A stretch of DNA of 64,000 nucleotides, taken from positions 56,002-120,001 of the forward strand of contig JAFRRT010000024.1 in NCBI GenBank assembly GCA_017427945.1. The letters are read 5' to 3'. The stretch is from Muribaculaceae bacterium (lineage in GTDB: Bacteria; Bacteroidota; Bacteroidia; Bacteroidales; Muribaculaceae). Of the stretch, positions 45,339 to 53,687 are shown one piece after another. The notes beneath the pieces were generated by a model. It ran no database searches, was not told the DNA's origin, and saw only the letters and a program-made list of their open reading frames with translations. Every line of letters starts with the position of its first letter. Position 1 is the first letter of the stretch. The translations under genes were made by a program, and so were the position numbers.

Positions 45339-46207
45339 TTCGTAACCAAATTAAATATGCTTTTGCGGCACTTTTGCTGTCGCTCTGCATCCTGCCCTGT
45401 CAAGCGGGACGGTTTGTCGATGACTCGGTGAAGGTCGACGGCCACATGCGCCGCCTGGCAATGTACCTGCCTGACGGCCTGCAGACCGACGCGCCCCTGG
45501 TGTTCATCCTGCACGGCTATGGTGCGGGCATCTGGCGCGAGAACCCCATGCTGGCTGCCGCCGACCGCCATGGCTTTGCCGTGTGTCTGCCTCAGGGGCT
45601 GAAAGACCCCCAGGGTGAGCCCAGCTGGAATGTGGGCTATCCTTTCCAACAGGGGTGGAAGGTCGATGATGTGAAGGCACTTTGCAAGATAGCCAAATAC
45701 GCGCAAAAGCGTTACCGCCTGAGCCGCGAGAACACCTTCCTTACAGGCATGTCCAATGGCGGCGAGATGTGCTATCTGATGGCCTACAGCAAACAGAATA
45801 CCTTCAAGGCCGTCGCTCCCATTGCGGGTTTGACCATGGCATGGATATATCAGCAGATGGATGCCCCGCGTCCTGTCCCCCTGATGGAAATCCACGGCAC
45901 CGAGGACCGTGTGTCGGAGTGGTCGGGCGACATGGAGAACAAGGGAGGCTGGGGAGCCTACCTGCCTGTGCCTGTCGCCATCGGTTACTGGGTAGCAAAG
46001 AACCGTTGCACCCATGAGGAGGTGGAACGTGCCGAGAGCCTCAAGGGCGACGAGGGCCACCCCATCATCAAGCACCGCTACAGCAGCCCCACCACTGGTT
46101 GTGACGTGTGGCTGTACGAGGTCGTAGGCGGTGTCCACAGCTGGCACAACGAGGACATCGACACTGGTGAGGAAATCTGGCAATTCTTCTCCCGATACCT
46201 GAAATAA
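45335..46207 (+). CDS. Secreted alpha/beta hydrolase, LpqC/polyhydroxybutyrate depolymerase-like
   Basis: This secreted esterase has 290 residues from a GTG start at 45335, in the GTGA overlap with uraA. No ATG exists in frame before the mature region, and a signal peptide (IKYAFAALLLSLCILPCQA) follows the GTG. Alpha/beta hydrolase landmarks are the oxyanion region PLVFILHGYGAG, the nucleophile elbow TGMSNGGEM with serine as Ser in GxSxG, MEIHGTEDRV, and a late GGVHSWH for the catalytic histidine. The family includes depolymerases and feruloyl esterases; the substrate is not evident. Although linked by overlap, function relative to the permease is unclear. Confidence 0.85.
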   Translation: MIRNQIKYAFAALLLSLCILPCQAGRFVDDSVKVDGHMRRLAMYLPDGLQTDAPLVFILHGYGAGIWRENPMLAAADRHGFAVCLPQGLKDPQGEPSWNVGYPFQQGWKVDDVKALCKIAKYAQKRYRLSRENTFLTGMSNGGEMCYLMAYSKQNTFKAVAPIAGLTMAWIYQQMDAPRPVPLMEIHGTEDRVSEWSGDMENKGGWGAYLPVPVAIGYWVAKNRCTHEEVERAESLKGDEGHPIIKHRYSSPTTGCDVWLYEVVGGVHSWHNEDIDTGEEIWQFFSRYLK

Positions 46208-46242
46208 ATGGCTCAAGCAGCCATGCCCCAGCCTTAGTTTTT

Positions 46243-46287
46243 CCTTTCGTTCCTTTCGTTCCTTTCGTTCCTTTCGTTCGTTTCGTC
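46243..46287 (+). repeat. Tandem array of five 9-base units
   Basis: Four perfect CCTTTCGTT units (46243-46278) and one diverged unit CGTTTCGTC (46279-46287) lie in the intergenic space after the esterase gene. The unit length is a multiple of three, but no gene covers it. Confidence 0.9.
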
Positions 46288-46380
46288 CGTTATATATATA
46301 ATATGGGCGGACGGACGGAAAAGAAAAACACGGAATTGTGTTAATTGTTTTCCTTTCTGTGACTGTTGATGAAGTTTTTG

Positions 46381-46388
46381 TATATTTG
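46381..46388 (+). promoter_or_regulatory. -7 promoter element of the glycerophosphodiesterase gene
   Basis: TATATTTG is a perfect TAnnTTTG match 25 bases before the start codon at 46413. No well-placed -33 element is visible. Confidence 0.5.
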
Positions 46389-46412
46389 CAACTGCTAATC
46401 AATAGGACTGCG

Positions 46413-47384
46413 ATGATGAGAAGAGTATTCACTTTGATGATAGTATTGGCCGTGGCGGTGGATGCTTGGGCCTGGAAACCGCTGTTTGTGGGCCATCGCG
46501 GCTGCAACATCGGTGTAGAGAACACTGCCGAGGCCTTCCGCAACGGCGTTGATGTGTACGGCTATGACGGTCTGGAGTGTGACGTGCGCGTGACCAAGGA
46601 CGGCTTCTATGTCATCAGCCATGATGAGACCACCAACCGCCTGGGCGGCAACCTCACGGTGGCCAATGCGACGCTTGCCGAGCTGCGTGCCGAGGAATAC
46701 ACCCAGACGCGCAACGGCGTGACCTACACGGGACACATCTGCACAGTGGCCGAGTATCTGGCCATCTGCGTCGAGAAGGGCGTCTTTCCTGTCATCGAAC
46801 TCAAGTGGACCACGGGCATCAACAACAATGACATGAGCAACTTCGAGGGGCTGGCCCACTTGGTCATCGACCAGGGCCTGACCGACAAGGTCATCTTTCT
46901 CACCTCGATGAAGCAGTCTCAGGAATATATCGCCACTCATTATCCCCAGTTCACCCGTCAATGGCTGTGCAACGCCAACTGGGCGGGCAACGAGGAGTGG
47001 TGCCAGCAGTACGGCCTTAACCCCAGCATCTCGATCGGCAACTTCGACGAAAACACCGTCAAGGCGTTCCACCGCATGGGGCTGAATGTGGCGATGTGGA
47101 CCGTGGATACCAAGGCCAATTACATGAAATACGGCAACATGGGCGTTTATATGATGACCTGCAACTCACTCCGTCCCAACGAGATGCCCGAACTCGACGA
47201 TATCGATTGGGGTGAAGATGGAGTGGGAGAGACCTTATCTGATGCCGTTACTGTCGATGCTACCGATTGGTACACAATGACGGGCACGAGCGTGGACAGG
47301 AACAACACCCCGGGCGGCATCTATATTGCCGTCAAACACCTGAGCGACGGCACCATTCAAGCCAGCAAAGTGCTGGGACGATAA
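46413..47384 (+). CDS. Secreted glycerophosphodiester phosphodiesterase
   Basis: From the ATG at 46413 (MMRRVFTLMIVLAVAVDAWA, a signal peptide), this 323-residue enzyme has the GDPD fold: FVGHRGCNIGVENTAEAFRN with the catalytic histidine, GLECDVRVTKDGFYVISHDETTNRL with the metal-binding E and D and second histidine, and NVAMWTVDTKANYM. It probably splits glycerophosphodiesters to glycerol 3-phosphate and an alcohol in the periplasm or outside. The last 50 residues (WYTMTGTSVDRNNTPGGIY and what follows) look like a degenerate T9SS-type sorting tail, compatible with PorV at 14511. The earlier in-frame ATG at 46338 would place the signal peptide internally. Confidence 0.87.
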   Translation: MMRRVFTLMIVLAVAVDAWAWKPLFVGHRGCNIGVENTAEAFRNGVDVYGYDGLECDVRVTKDGFYVISHDETTNRLGGNLTVANATLAELRAEEYTQTRNGVTYTGHICTVAEYLAICVEKGVFPVIELKWTTGINNNDMSNFEGLAHLVIDQGLTDKVIFLTSMKQSQEYIATHYPQFTRQWLCNANWAGNEEWCQQYGLNPSISIGNFDENTVKAFHRMGLNVAMWTVDTKANYMKYGNMGVYMMTCNSLRPNEMPELDDIDWGEDGVGETLSDAVTVDATDWYTMTGTSVDRNNTPGGIYIAVKHLSDGTIQASKVLGR

Positions 47385-47435
47385 AGTGTTTTTCAATTAA
47401 CGTCTGTTCGGTGAAAACGAAGTGCTGATAATCAA

Positions 47436-47480
47436 CTCCTCCCCTAAGATAGGGGAGGTGCCCGTTAGGGCGGAGGAGTA
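47436..47480. repeat. REP-like GC-rich hairpin element
   Basis: CCTCCCCT (47438-47445) pairs perfectly with AGGGGAGG (47451-47458). A weaker outer pairing of ACTCC and GGAGT encloses GCCCGTTAGGGC. Such intergenic stem-loops resemble dispersed REP elements. A similar word occurs near 33981-33996 in the opposite orientation. Confidence 0.6.
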
Positions 47481-47540
47481 TGATTGAACTGTAGACAGAA
47501 ACAAATTCGTCGAAATACCGTTAAGTGCGGCTTATTATAC

Positions 47541-48212
47541 CTAAAGCCTGACGCCTAATCTTTTGAGCGGCTTCTTCGGGAGCCGTGTCCACTTCTCGGT
47601 AGATGGCACGTTAACATCAAACACGTTGGACGTCTTTACCTGGCGTTTCCACGTCAGGTAGTTCTCGCTGACGATGGTACTCTCGCCCGTGTTGCGCTGC
47701 ATCTCCTCGTTGTCCATGCCGATGAGATAGAAGTCGCCTTGCTGGTAGCGGTAAGTGTAGGTATCGACCGAGGCGCCGTAACTGCCGGAACTGCAAAAGA
47801 GGCTGATGGCGATGCGCAACGTGCCACGGCGTGTGATTTCCAGAGTAATGTCGTGGCTGCAATTCTCGCTCTCGTCTGCGGGAATCACGTTGTCATATTG
47901 TTTCCATAGTTGCAGCCGGCCTTGCCCTGCGCCGAAGTAGATGGCGAGGATGGGCTGGTTGAAGTTATAGACGTAGCCGTCGTCGCGCGTCTTGAGGTTT
48001 TCCTCAAAGTCGGGCGTTGCCACCACCACAAGGTCAAGGATGCCGTCCTTGTTCAGGTCGCCCTGTGCCTCAATGTGTCGCCAGCCCGCAGGCACAATAT
48101 CGTCAACCGACGTGCCCTGCTGCGCCAAACCCTGTGCTTGCCCGCAGGGGGTGATGCTCATGAACAGCAGGACGGCCAAAACCGATTTCCAAATCTTTGA
48201 AGCTATCATCAC
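47541..48212 (-). CDS. Secreted protein with an EF-hand-like loop, unknown function
   Basis: This 223-residue protein has a signal peptide (about residues 1-27, ending GQAQG) and one FG-GAP/EF-hand-like calcium loop GDLNKDGILDLVVVATP near residue 52, as in VCBS-type proteins. The rest is predominantly beta. I recognise no enzyme motif. It is a single gene, transcribed away from the DUF4298 gene, with the promoter at 48231-48261. Confidence 0.65.
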   Translation of the reverse strand: MMIASKIWKSVLAVLLFMSITPCGQAQGLAQQGTSVDDIVPAGWRHIEAQGDLNKDGILDLVVVATPDFEENLKTRDDGYVYNFNQPILAIYFGAGQGRLQLWKQYDNVIPADESENCSHDITLEITRRGTLRIAISLFCSSGSYGASVDTYTYRYQQGDFYLIGMDNEEMQRNTGESTIVSENYLTWKRQVKTSNVFDVNVPSTEKWTRLPKKPLKRLGVRL

Positions 48213-48230
48213 ATGTTTGTTATTTGGTTA

Positions 48231-48261
48231 CAAAAGTATAAATAATCCAATGAAAACGCAA
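48231..48261 (-). promoter_or_regulatory. Promoter of the secreted EF-hand-like protein gene
   Basis: On the minus strand TACTTTTG (plus coordinates 48231-48238) is a perfect -7 element, and TTG (48259-48261) lies 20 bases upstream. Confidence 0.55.
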
Positions 48262-48280
48262 TATTTTGCGGTTTTCGGCT

Positions 48281-48310
48281 TTTGTGGCGCAAAGAAATAT
48301 TGTATTTTTG
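48281..48310 (+). promoter_or_regulatory. Promoter of the DUF4298 gene
   Basis: TTTG at 48281-48284 and TATTTTTG at 48303-48310 match the -33/-7 consensus with an 18-base gap. The start codon at 48342 is 31 bases downstream. Confidence 0.65.
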
Positions 48311-48341
48311 CACTTGAGAATAACTAAACACCGATATTCAG

Positions 48342-48641
48342 ATGAACGAGGATAAACAACAAATTGCACGCATCCGCAAGATGGAACGGCGGCTCGACCG
48401 TGCTTTGGCTGCCGTGAAACGCCTGTCGGCGGCATTGGACAAATATGAGGCGGTGCAGGAAGATATCGCCGCCCTTGACCAATACTACGGCAGCGGCGAG
48501 TGGCGCAAGGACTTTGAGGACGATGAGGCAGGCCGCCTGCCCGAGGGCTTGAAACGAGGAGTGCTCAGCGAGGACGGCATCTGGAACCTGCTCACCGACT
48601 GCAAGGAACTGAAAGACCGCCTGAAATCATTAGGGAAATAA
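48342..48641 (+). CDS. DUF4298 domain protein
   Basis: This small protein of 99 residues has the DUF4298 pattern. An N-terminal coiled-coil (RIRKMERRLDRALAAVKRL) is followed by LDQYYGSGEWRKDFEDDEAGRLP and RGVLSEDGIWNLL. The family has no established function. The protein is cytosolic and highly charged. It is a single gene with a clear Bacteroidetes promoter. Confidence 0.85.
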   Translation: MNEDKQQIARIRKMERRLDRALAAVKRLSAALDKYEAVQEDIAALDQYYGSGEWRKDFEDDEAGRLPEGLKRGVLSEDGIWNLLTDCKELKDRLKSLGK

Positions 48642-48713
48642 ACCGTTTATTATAGGTTGCCTGTGCTGTGACTCTGTCGCGGCCATGTCAGGACTAAACC
48701 AAAAATTTAAAAT

Positions 48714-49259
48714 ATGATTGACCAGATTATTGCCTTTAATAAGACTTTCGTAGAGCAAAAGGGCTACGAGAAGTATCTGACGGACAAGTACCCCAACAAA
48801 AAGTTGGCGGTGCTCTCGTGTATGGACACCAGGCTGACGGAGCTGCTTCCCGCGGCGCTCGGCTTAAGGAATGGTGACGCAAAGATTATCAAGAATGCGG
48901 GCGGACTGGTGATTTCCGCCTTCGATTCGGCGATGCGCAGCCTCATCGTTGCCATCTATGAGCTGGGGGTGGAGGAAATCATGGTGGTGGCTCATTCCAA
49001 TTGTGGCGCCTGTCACATGAGCTTTGACCATTTCCATCACGAGATGAATGCCCGCGGTGTGACCGACGAGACGCTCGACACCATTCGCCAATGCGGCATC
49101 GACCTGAATCATTGGCTGGAGGGTTTTAAGGACACGCCCGAGTCGGTGCGTAAAACGGTCACAACCATCAAAACCCATCCGCTGGTTCCACAGGGCATCG
49201 TGGTCCGTGGCTTTATCATCGATTCTGAGACCGGCGCATTAGAGGAAATCACAGTCTAA
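48714..49259 (+). CDS. Beta-class carbonic anhydrase
   Basis: This 181-residue enzyme interconverts carbon dioxide and bicarbonate. It has the beta-class zinc ligands in SCMDTR (C36, D38, R40) and HSNCGACH (H94, C97), within the block IIKNAGGLVISAFDSAMRSL. The enzyme is of the short clade-D/YtiB-like type often found in Firmicutes and Bacteroidetes. It may serve bicarbonate supply for carboxylases. It is a single gene that ends 24 bases before the winged-helix gene. Confidence 0.93.
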   Translation: MIDQIIAFNKTFVEQKGYEKYLTDKYPNKKLAVLSCMDTRLTELLPAALGLRNGDAKIIKNAGGLVISAFDSAMRSLIVAIYELGVEEIMVVAHSNCGACHMSFDHFHHEMNARGVTDETLDTIRQCGIDLNHWLEGFKDTPESVRKTVTTIKTHPLVPQGIVVRGFIIDSETGALEEITV

Positions 49260-49283
49260 GGCCAAAGGCTATACAACGCAGCG

Positions 49284-50318
49284 ATGAATCCCGTAGCCAT
49301 CAGATTGCTCAACCAGCAGCTTGTCGTCCCTCAATTTAGCAATCCTGAAGAGGTGGTCAGCCACATGGGCGCCATGCAGGCCCAGGAATACCGCATGATG
49401 CGGTGGGCGGTGGCGATGCGCACCCGCAGGCCGTCGGCACGGGCTTTCAAGGCGGCCTATGACAGCGGACGGATTCTCCGCCTGCACCTGATGCGCGGCA
49501 CTTGGCAACTGGTTGCTGCCGAGGATTACTGGCCTTTTCTCGAGCTGTGCTCGCCCAAGGCCTTCGCCGTTACCCGTGGGTGGATGCACAGCAACAAAAT
49601 CACCATCCCTGACGAGGAAGTGTCGGCCATTCGGGACATCCTTGCCCAAACGGCGGCGGACAAGGTGAGCGTGACCAAAGAGGACTTTGTTCAGGTGTTG
49701 GCCGAGTGGGACATCAGTATGGATGATCATCGGCTGTCCTATCACATCCGTATGGCCGAGATGTCCGGCACCCTGTGCAGCGGCGATCTGCTGCCGACAA
49801 AAGCGACCTACGCACTTGCCGCCAATAAGGTAAAACCATCGGAAAAGATGGACCGTGACGAGGCCCTGATGCGATTCGCCCGCAAGTACTTCCATAGCCA
49901 CCAGCCCGCAACGCTGGAGGATTTCGTCTGGTGGTCGGGGCTGAACATCAGCGACTGCCGCAAGGGCATTGCCCTGTTAGGCGACAACATCCACACTGAG
50001 AGGTATCAGGGCCGCGACTTCTACCTGACCGACGACTGCCGCACGCGGGGCTTCCGCAAGGGCAAATACCTGCTGATTCCCCCCTATGACGAATACCTCA
50101 TCGGCTACAAGAGCCGCGACATCGTCCTCCCGCCCGAGCACCGCCACCGTGCCCATAATAACAGCGGCATCTTCCAGCCCATCATCGCCCGTGACGGTAT
50201 CATTTGCGGCAACTGGTCCCCCTTCAAACCCACCTGCCAAGCAACCTTCTTCGACGACAGCCACGCCACAACCACCGTCGAAGAAGCCTGGCAATCCTAC
50301 CAACAATATCTCTCATAA
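49284..50318 (+). CDS. Winged-helix DNA-binding domain protein (HTH_42 family)
   Basis: This 344-residue protein has the layout of the winged-helix HTH_42 (PF06224) family. The opening RLLNQQLVVPQFSNPEEVVSHMGAMQAQEYRMMRWAVAMRT is the family's most conserved part, followed by RLHLMRGTWQLVAAEDY. YcaQ/AlkZ glycosylases are distant relatives, but the QxD/QxQ catalytic motif of AlkZ is not evident to me, so I leave the function open. It sits 24 bases after the carbonic anhydrase gene, so cotranscription is possible. Confidence 0.78.
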   Translation: MNPVAIRLLNQQLVVPQFSNPEEVVSHMGAMQAQEYRMMRWAVAMRTRRPSARAFKAAYDSGRILRLHLMRGTWQLVAAEDYWPFLELCSPKAFAVTRGWMHSNKITIPDEEVSAIRDILAQTAADKVSVTKEDFVQVLAEWDISMDDHRLSYHIRMAEMSGTLCSGDLLPTKATYALAANKVKPSEKMDRDEALMRFARKYFHSHQPATLEDFVWWSGLNISDCRKGIALLGDNIHTERYQGRDFYLTDDCRTRGFRKGKYLLIPPYDEYLIGYKSRDIVLPPEHRHRAHNNSGIFQPIIARDGIICGNWSPFKPTCQATFFDDSHATTTVEEAWQSYQQYLS

Positions 50319-50442
50319 TTCGCGGTGTTGATTTTGCTCACCGTTCAAGCAAACAGCTGTGAAAAATGGCCGAAAAATGTAAGTTTTTGTTCAATAATTA
50401 ACCTGTAGTGCATAAAATAGTACAAATTTTGTGCAATAGGTA

Positions 50443-50472
50443 TTGCTAATTGAAAATTAAATAGTAGATTTG
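50443..50472 (+). promoter_or_regulatory. Promoter of the AAA/DUF4143 ATPase gene
   Basis: TTG at 50443-50445 and TAGATTTG at 50465-50472 match the -33/-7 elements with a 19-base gap. The start codon at 50497 is 24 bases downstream. Confidence 0.6.
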
Positions 50473-50496
50473 TCGCCTGAAAAGGAATAACAGAAT

Positions 50497-51741
50497 ATGA
50501 AGACAATCATTCTCAACCAAAGAAAGGAGCGTGACGAGTTGATGTCACGTCACTATTTGACACGTCGAAATAATCAGGATAATGAGTCGTTGTTGAATAG
50601 TCACCTTATCAAATTGATCACAGGTCCTCGGCGTGTAGGAAAGTCTACACAGGCGCTGCTGATGTTGCGAAACAAAAATTTTGCCTACCTGAATTTTGAC
50701 AATCAACCGTTATTAGACGCTTGGGATGCAAACCTTGTCATGCGGATGCTTGATGATGTTTATCCTAATTATGAGTATTTGCTGCTTGACGAGGTGCAGA
50801 ACCTAAAGGCTTGGGATTTGTGGGTCAGTGAACTATATCGGCAAGGAAAGAACCTGATCATAACGGGAAGCAATGCCAAGATGCTGTCAAGTGAGATGGC
50901 TACGGCTTTAACTGGCAAGTATATTCAGGTGGAGATGCTGCCATTCAGCCTTGAAGAATTTTTTGACTGGAACAAACTTGCACTTCATGAACTTAAGGAA
51001 GAACAGAAGATAGAGACATCGGTGTTGTTAGACGATTATTTGCGGAATGGAGGTTACCCCGAGGCGGTGGCCTCTCGTCAACTGGCTCGTAGCTATCTCG
51101 ATACGTTGTTTGATTCAGTTGTATGGAAAGATGTTGCCAAGCGTCACAATGTCCGCAACATTACTGACTTAAATGACCTTGCCATGTATTTGGTTTCTAA
51201 CTTCTGCAATCTGGTAAGCGCCAATGAATTGACTGAAGAATTGGGCTTTTCCAGTGTAAACACTACCAAAAAATACATGGATTATCTGCATGAGCCATAT
51301 CTCTTTTATTATTTGCCTCGTTACAATAATAAACTGAAGCTGATGAAGAAGGCGCCACGGAAAGTCTATGTGGTGGACAATGGCTTTGTTGGGGCTAAAG
51401 CGTTCTCTCTGAGTGACAACCTCGGACGCCTGCTGGAAAACCAGGTGTTCATTGAACTGCTGCGCCGGGGCTATGATTCCGACAAAACCATGTTCTATTA
51501 TCGTTCGCGAAATAATAAAGAAGTGGATTTTGTTCTTCGCAAGGGAACACATATAGAACGTCTGGTGCAAGTATGTTATGATTTGAGCAGTCCTAAGACA
51601 GAGAAGCGAGAGGTTGAGAGTCTTGTAGAATGTGCTGGAGAATTGAACTGTAATAATCTTGTTATTGTAACAAACAGCGCTCATCGCGTTATAGAGAAAT
51701 GCGGCTACAAGATAGAGGTTGTGCCAATATCAAGGTTCTGA
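50497..51741 (+). CDS. AAA ATPase with DUF4143 domain
   Basis: This 414-residue protein has an AAA_14-type ATPase with Walker A GPRRVGKST (about residue 45), Walker B LLLDEVQNL, and sensor 1 LIITGSNAKML. A DUF4143 domain follows in the C-terminal half, with a DFVLRKG segment near the end resembling a nuclease-like fold. Such ATPases are common, often in multiple copies, in Bacteroides and archaea; function is not known. The gene is more AT-rich than its neighbours and alone in its transcription unit, which suggests horizontal acquisition. Confidence 0.86.
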   Translation: MKTIILNQRKERDELMSRHYLTRRNNQDNESLLNSHLIKLITGPRRVGKSTQALLMLRNKNFAYLNFDNQPLLDAWDANLVMRMLDDVYPNYEYLLLDEVQNLKAWDLWVSELYRQGKNLIITGSNAKMLSSEMATALTGKYIQVEMLPFSLEEFFDWNKLALHELKEEQKIETSVLLDDYLRNGGYPEAVASRQLARSYLDTLFDSVVWKDVAKRHNVRNITDLNDLAMYLVSNFCNLVSANELTEELGFSSVNTTKKYMDYLHEPYLFYYLPRYNNKLKLMKKAPRKVYVVDNGFVGAKAFSLSDNLGRLLENQVFIELLRRGYDSDKTMFYYRSRNNKEVDFVLRKGTHIERLVQVCYDLSSPKTEKREVESLVECAGELNCNNLVIVTNSAHRVIEKCGYKIEVVPISRF

Positions 51742-51797
51742 TAAACATATAGGAATGTGATAAAAAGGAAGAAAGACAAGCAAATAAGAAACTGACT

Positions 51798-52487
51798 ATG
51801 ACATTACAAGAAGCTATCACAGCCCGCCACAGTGTGAGGGCCTATAAAGAGCAGCCGCTGACGGACGCGGATGCGCAAGCACTGGAAGAGAAAATTGCCG
51901 AACTCAACCGCGAGGGAAGGCTCCACATCCAGTTGATACGGAACGAACCGAAGGCCTTCCTGGGCCCGTTTGCCCGCTATGGCAAGTTCCGCGGAGTGAG
52001 CAATTACCTCGTCATGATTGGCGAAAAAGCCGACGACCTGGACGAGCGAATCGGCTACTACGGCGAGCAGCTGGTGCTGTTTGCACAGACCATCGGACTG
52101 AACACCTGTTGGGTGGGACTCAGCTATACCAAGATACCTGGGACTTATGAACTCGGCGAAAACGAGAAGATTGGTTGCTATATCGCTATCGGCTATGGTG
52201 ATACGCAAGGCGTGTCGCACAAGATCAAGCGCATCGACCAGGTGAGCAACATCAGCGACGATAGCCCCGAGTGGTTCCGCCGTGGCGTCGAAGCAGCCCT
52301 GCTGGCTCCCACCGCCATCAATCAGCAGAAGTTCTCGTTTGAACTCCTGCCTGCCGAAGATGGCCAGCCCGCTCGTGTCCTTGCCAAACGCCATTTCTCC
52401 ATGGTGGGCTACACACAAATGGACCTGGGCATCGCTCGCTACCACTTTGAAATCGGCGCCGGCAAAGAAAACTTCCAGTGGGCTTGA
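51798..52487 (+). CDS. Nitroreductase family protein, first paralogue
   Basis: This is an FMN-dependent nitroreductase family enzyme of 229 residues, of the TM-type PF14512 kind: RHSVRAYKEQPL at the N-terminus (FMN-binding arginine and serine), YYGEQLVLFAQTIGLNTCWVGLSY, GCYIAIGYGDTQGV, and VEAALLAPTAINQQKF. Substrates are unknown. It is about two-thirds or more identical by eye to the product at 61399-62085. It is the first gene of a short operon with the acetyltransferase and P-loop kinase genes. Confidence 0.87.
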   Translation: MTLQEAITARHSVRAYKEQPLTDADAQALEEKIAELNREGRLHIQLIRNEPKAFLGPFARYGKFRGVSNYLVMIGEKADDLDERIGYYGEQLVLFAQTIGLNTCWVGLSYTKIPGTYELGENEKIGCYIAIGYGDTQGVSHKIKRIDQVSNISDDSPEWFRRGVEAALLAPTAINQQKFSFELLPAEDGQPARVLAKRHFSMVGYTQMDLGIARYHFEIGAGKENFQWA

Positions 52488-52506
52488 AACAGATAAATCA
52501 GAGTTT

Positions 52507-53163
52507 ATGAAGATTATCAACAGACCCAATCCAAACGAGGCATTCCCCAATCCTAACATTCCAAGCCTCTGCTTCATCAAGAATGTGGTGAAGAACCCGA
52601 ACATTATCATTGGTGACTACACTTACTATGATGACGTTGATGGTGCCGACCAGTTTGAAAAACATGTCACCCATCACTATGACTTTATTGGCGACAAGCT
52701 GATTATCGGGAAGTTCTGTGCCATAGCCAAAGGCGTGGAATTTGTGATGAACGGTGCAAATCATAGGATGGACTGTGCAACTACTTATCCGTTTTATGTC
52801 ATTGGTGGAGACTGGGGTAGCGCCATCGCTCCTGTAAAGAATGAGTTGCCGTTAAAAGGTGATACGGTTGTTGGCAATGACGTGTGGATAGGGCAGAACG
52901 TGACCGTGATGCCTGGCGTTCACATCGGCGATGGAGCCATCATTGGAACAAATTCAGTTGTGGCAAGTGATATTCCACCATATGCCATTGCTGTGGGTAA
53001 TCCGTGTAGAGTGGTCAAGATGCGATTTGACGACGAACTCATCGACTTGCTGTTACAATTCCGATGGTGGGATAAAAGCATCGAAGAGATTGAAAACCTG
53101 ATGCCCATCCTCTCTTGCATGGATTTAGAAAAGGTCAAATCAGAAATAAAGGCAAGGCTATGA
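52507..53163 (+). CDS. Xenobiotic acetyltransferase, Vat/CatB-like
   Basis: This 218-residue left-handed beta-helix acetyltransferase most resembles the Vat (streptogramin A) and CatB families: the start INRPNPNEAFPNPNI, YTYYDDVDGADQFEKHV, IIGKFCAIAKGVEFVMNGAN with HRMDCATTYPF directly after, and the hexapeptide repeats GDTVVGNDVWIGQNVTVMPG. The tryptophan and histidine in these segments occur in the active sites of known xenobiotic acetyltransferases. Resistance to streptogramin or chloramphenicol is possible, but many homologues do not confer it. The start at 52507 is 19 bases after the nitroreductase stop, and the stop overlaps the next gene's ATG by four bases. Confidence 0.85.
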   Translation: MKIINRPNPNEAFPNPNIPSLCFIKNVVKNPNIIIGDYTYYDDVDGADQFEKHVTHHYDFIGDKLIIGKFCAIAKGVEFVMNGANHRMDCATTYPFYVIGGDWGSAIAPVKNELPLKGDTVVGNDVWIGQNVTVMPGVHIGDGAIIGTNSVVASDIPPYAIAVGNPCRVVKMRFDDELIDLLLQFRWWDKSIEEIENLMPILSCMDLEKVKSEIKARL

Positions 53164-53687
53164 TTATACTGATAACAGGTGCGTCCCACACGGGCAAAAC
53201 GCTACTGGCTCAGCGGATGCTCGAGAAATGCCATTATCCCTATCTGTCCATCGATCACCTGAAGATGGGCTTGATTCGTAGCGGCAACACCCGTCTCACG
53301 CCCGAGGATGATGACGAGCTGACCGCATACCTGTGGCCCATCGTCCGCGAGATGATAAAAACCGCCATCGAGAATAACCAGAACCTGATTGTGGAAGGTT
53401 GCTACGTTCCGATGGATTGGCGGCAGGACTTTGACGAGCAGTATCTACCATCCATCCGCTTCATCTGCCTTGCCATGACCGATGAGTATATCGACGCGCA
53501 CTTCGATGAAATCAAGGAATACGCCTCCACTATTGAGTCTCGGTTGGATGATACCTCATGCTCAATCCAAAGCCTGAAAGCAGACAACTGGGCCTACATC
53601 AAAGGCTGTCAAGACAACGGCGAGCCAGTCACCCTCATCGACTCGGACTTTGAAGAGACAATGAGCGAAACAATAGAAAAAATCTAA
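53160..53687 (+). CDS. P-loop kinase-like protein
   Basis: This 175-residue P-loop NTPase has Walker A GASHTGKT at residues 7-14, a SIDHLKMGLIRS segment that resembles the substrate-binding part of 2-phosphoglycerate kinase or zeta-toxin-like kinases, and NLIVEGCYVP as Walker B. A nucleotide or small-molecule kinase is likely. It starts in a four-base overlap with the Vat-like gene, so the two are linked, but a role in the same resistance or detoxification function is inference. Confidence 0.75.
   Translation: MIILITGASHTGKTLLAQRMLEKCHYPYLSIDHLKMGLIRSGNTRLTPEDDDELTAYLWPIVREMIKTAIENNQNLIVEGCYVPMDWRQDFDEQYLPSIRFICLAMTDEYIDAHFDEIKEYASTIESRLDDTSCSIQSLKADNWAYIKGCQDNGEPVTLIDSDFEETMSETIEKI

Noticed and set aside
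46243-46287. CRISPR-like repetition
   Set aside because: The units are 9 bases and directly adjacent, without spacers; no cas gene is present.
45182-46543. A 453-codon open frame on the minus strand with repeated RKE residues
   Set aside because: It is antisense to the end of the permease gene and the whole esterase gene; the repeated residues come from the 9-base tandem array, not from a real coiled-coil protein.
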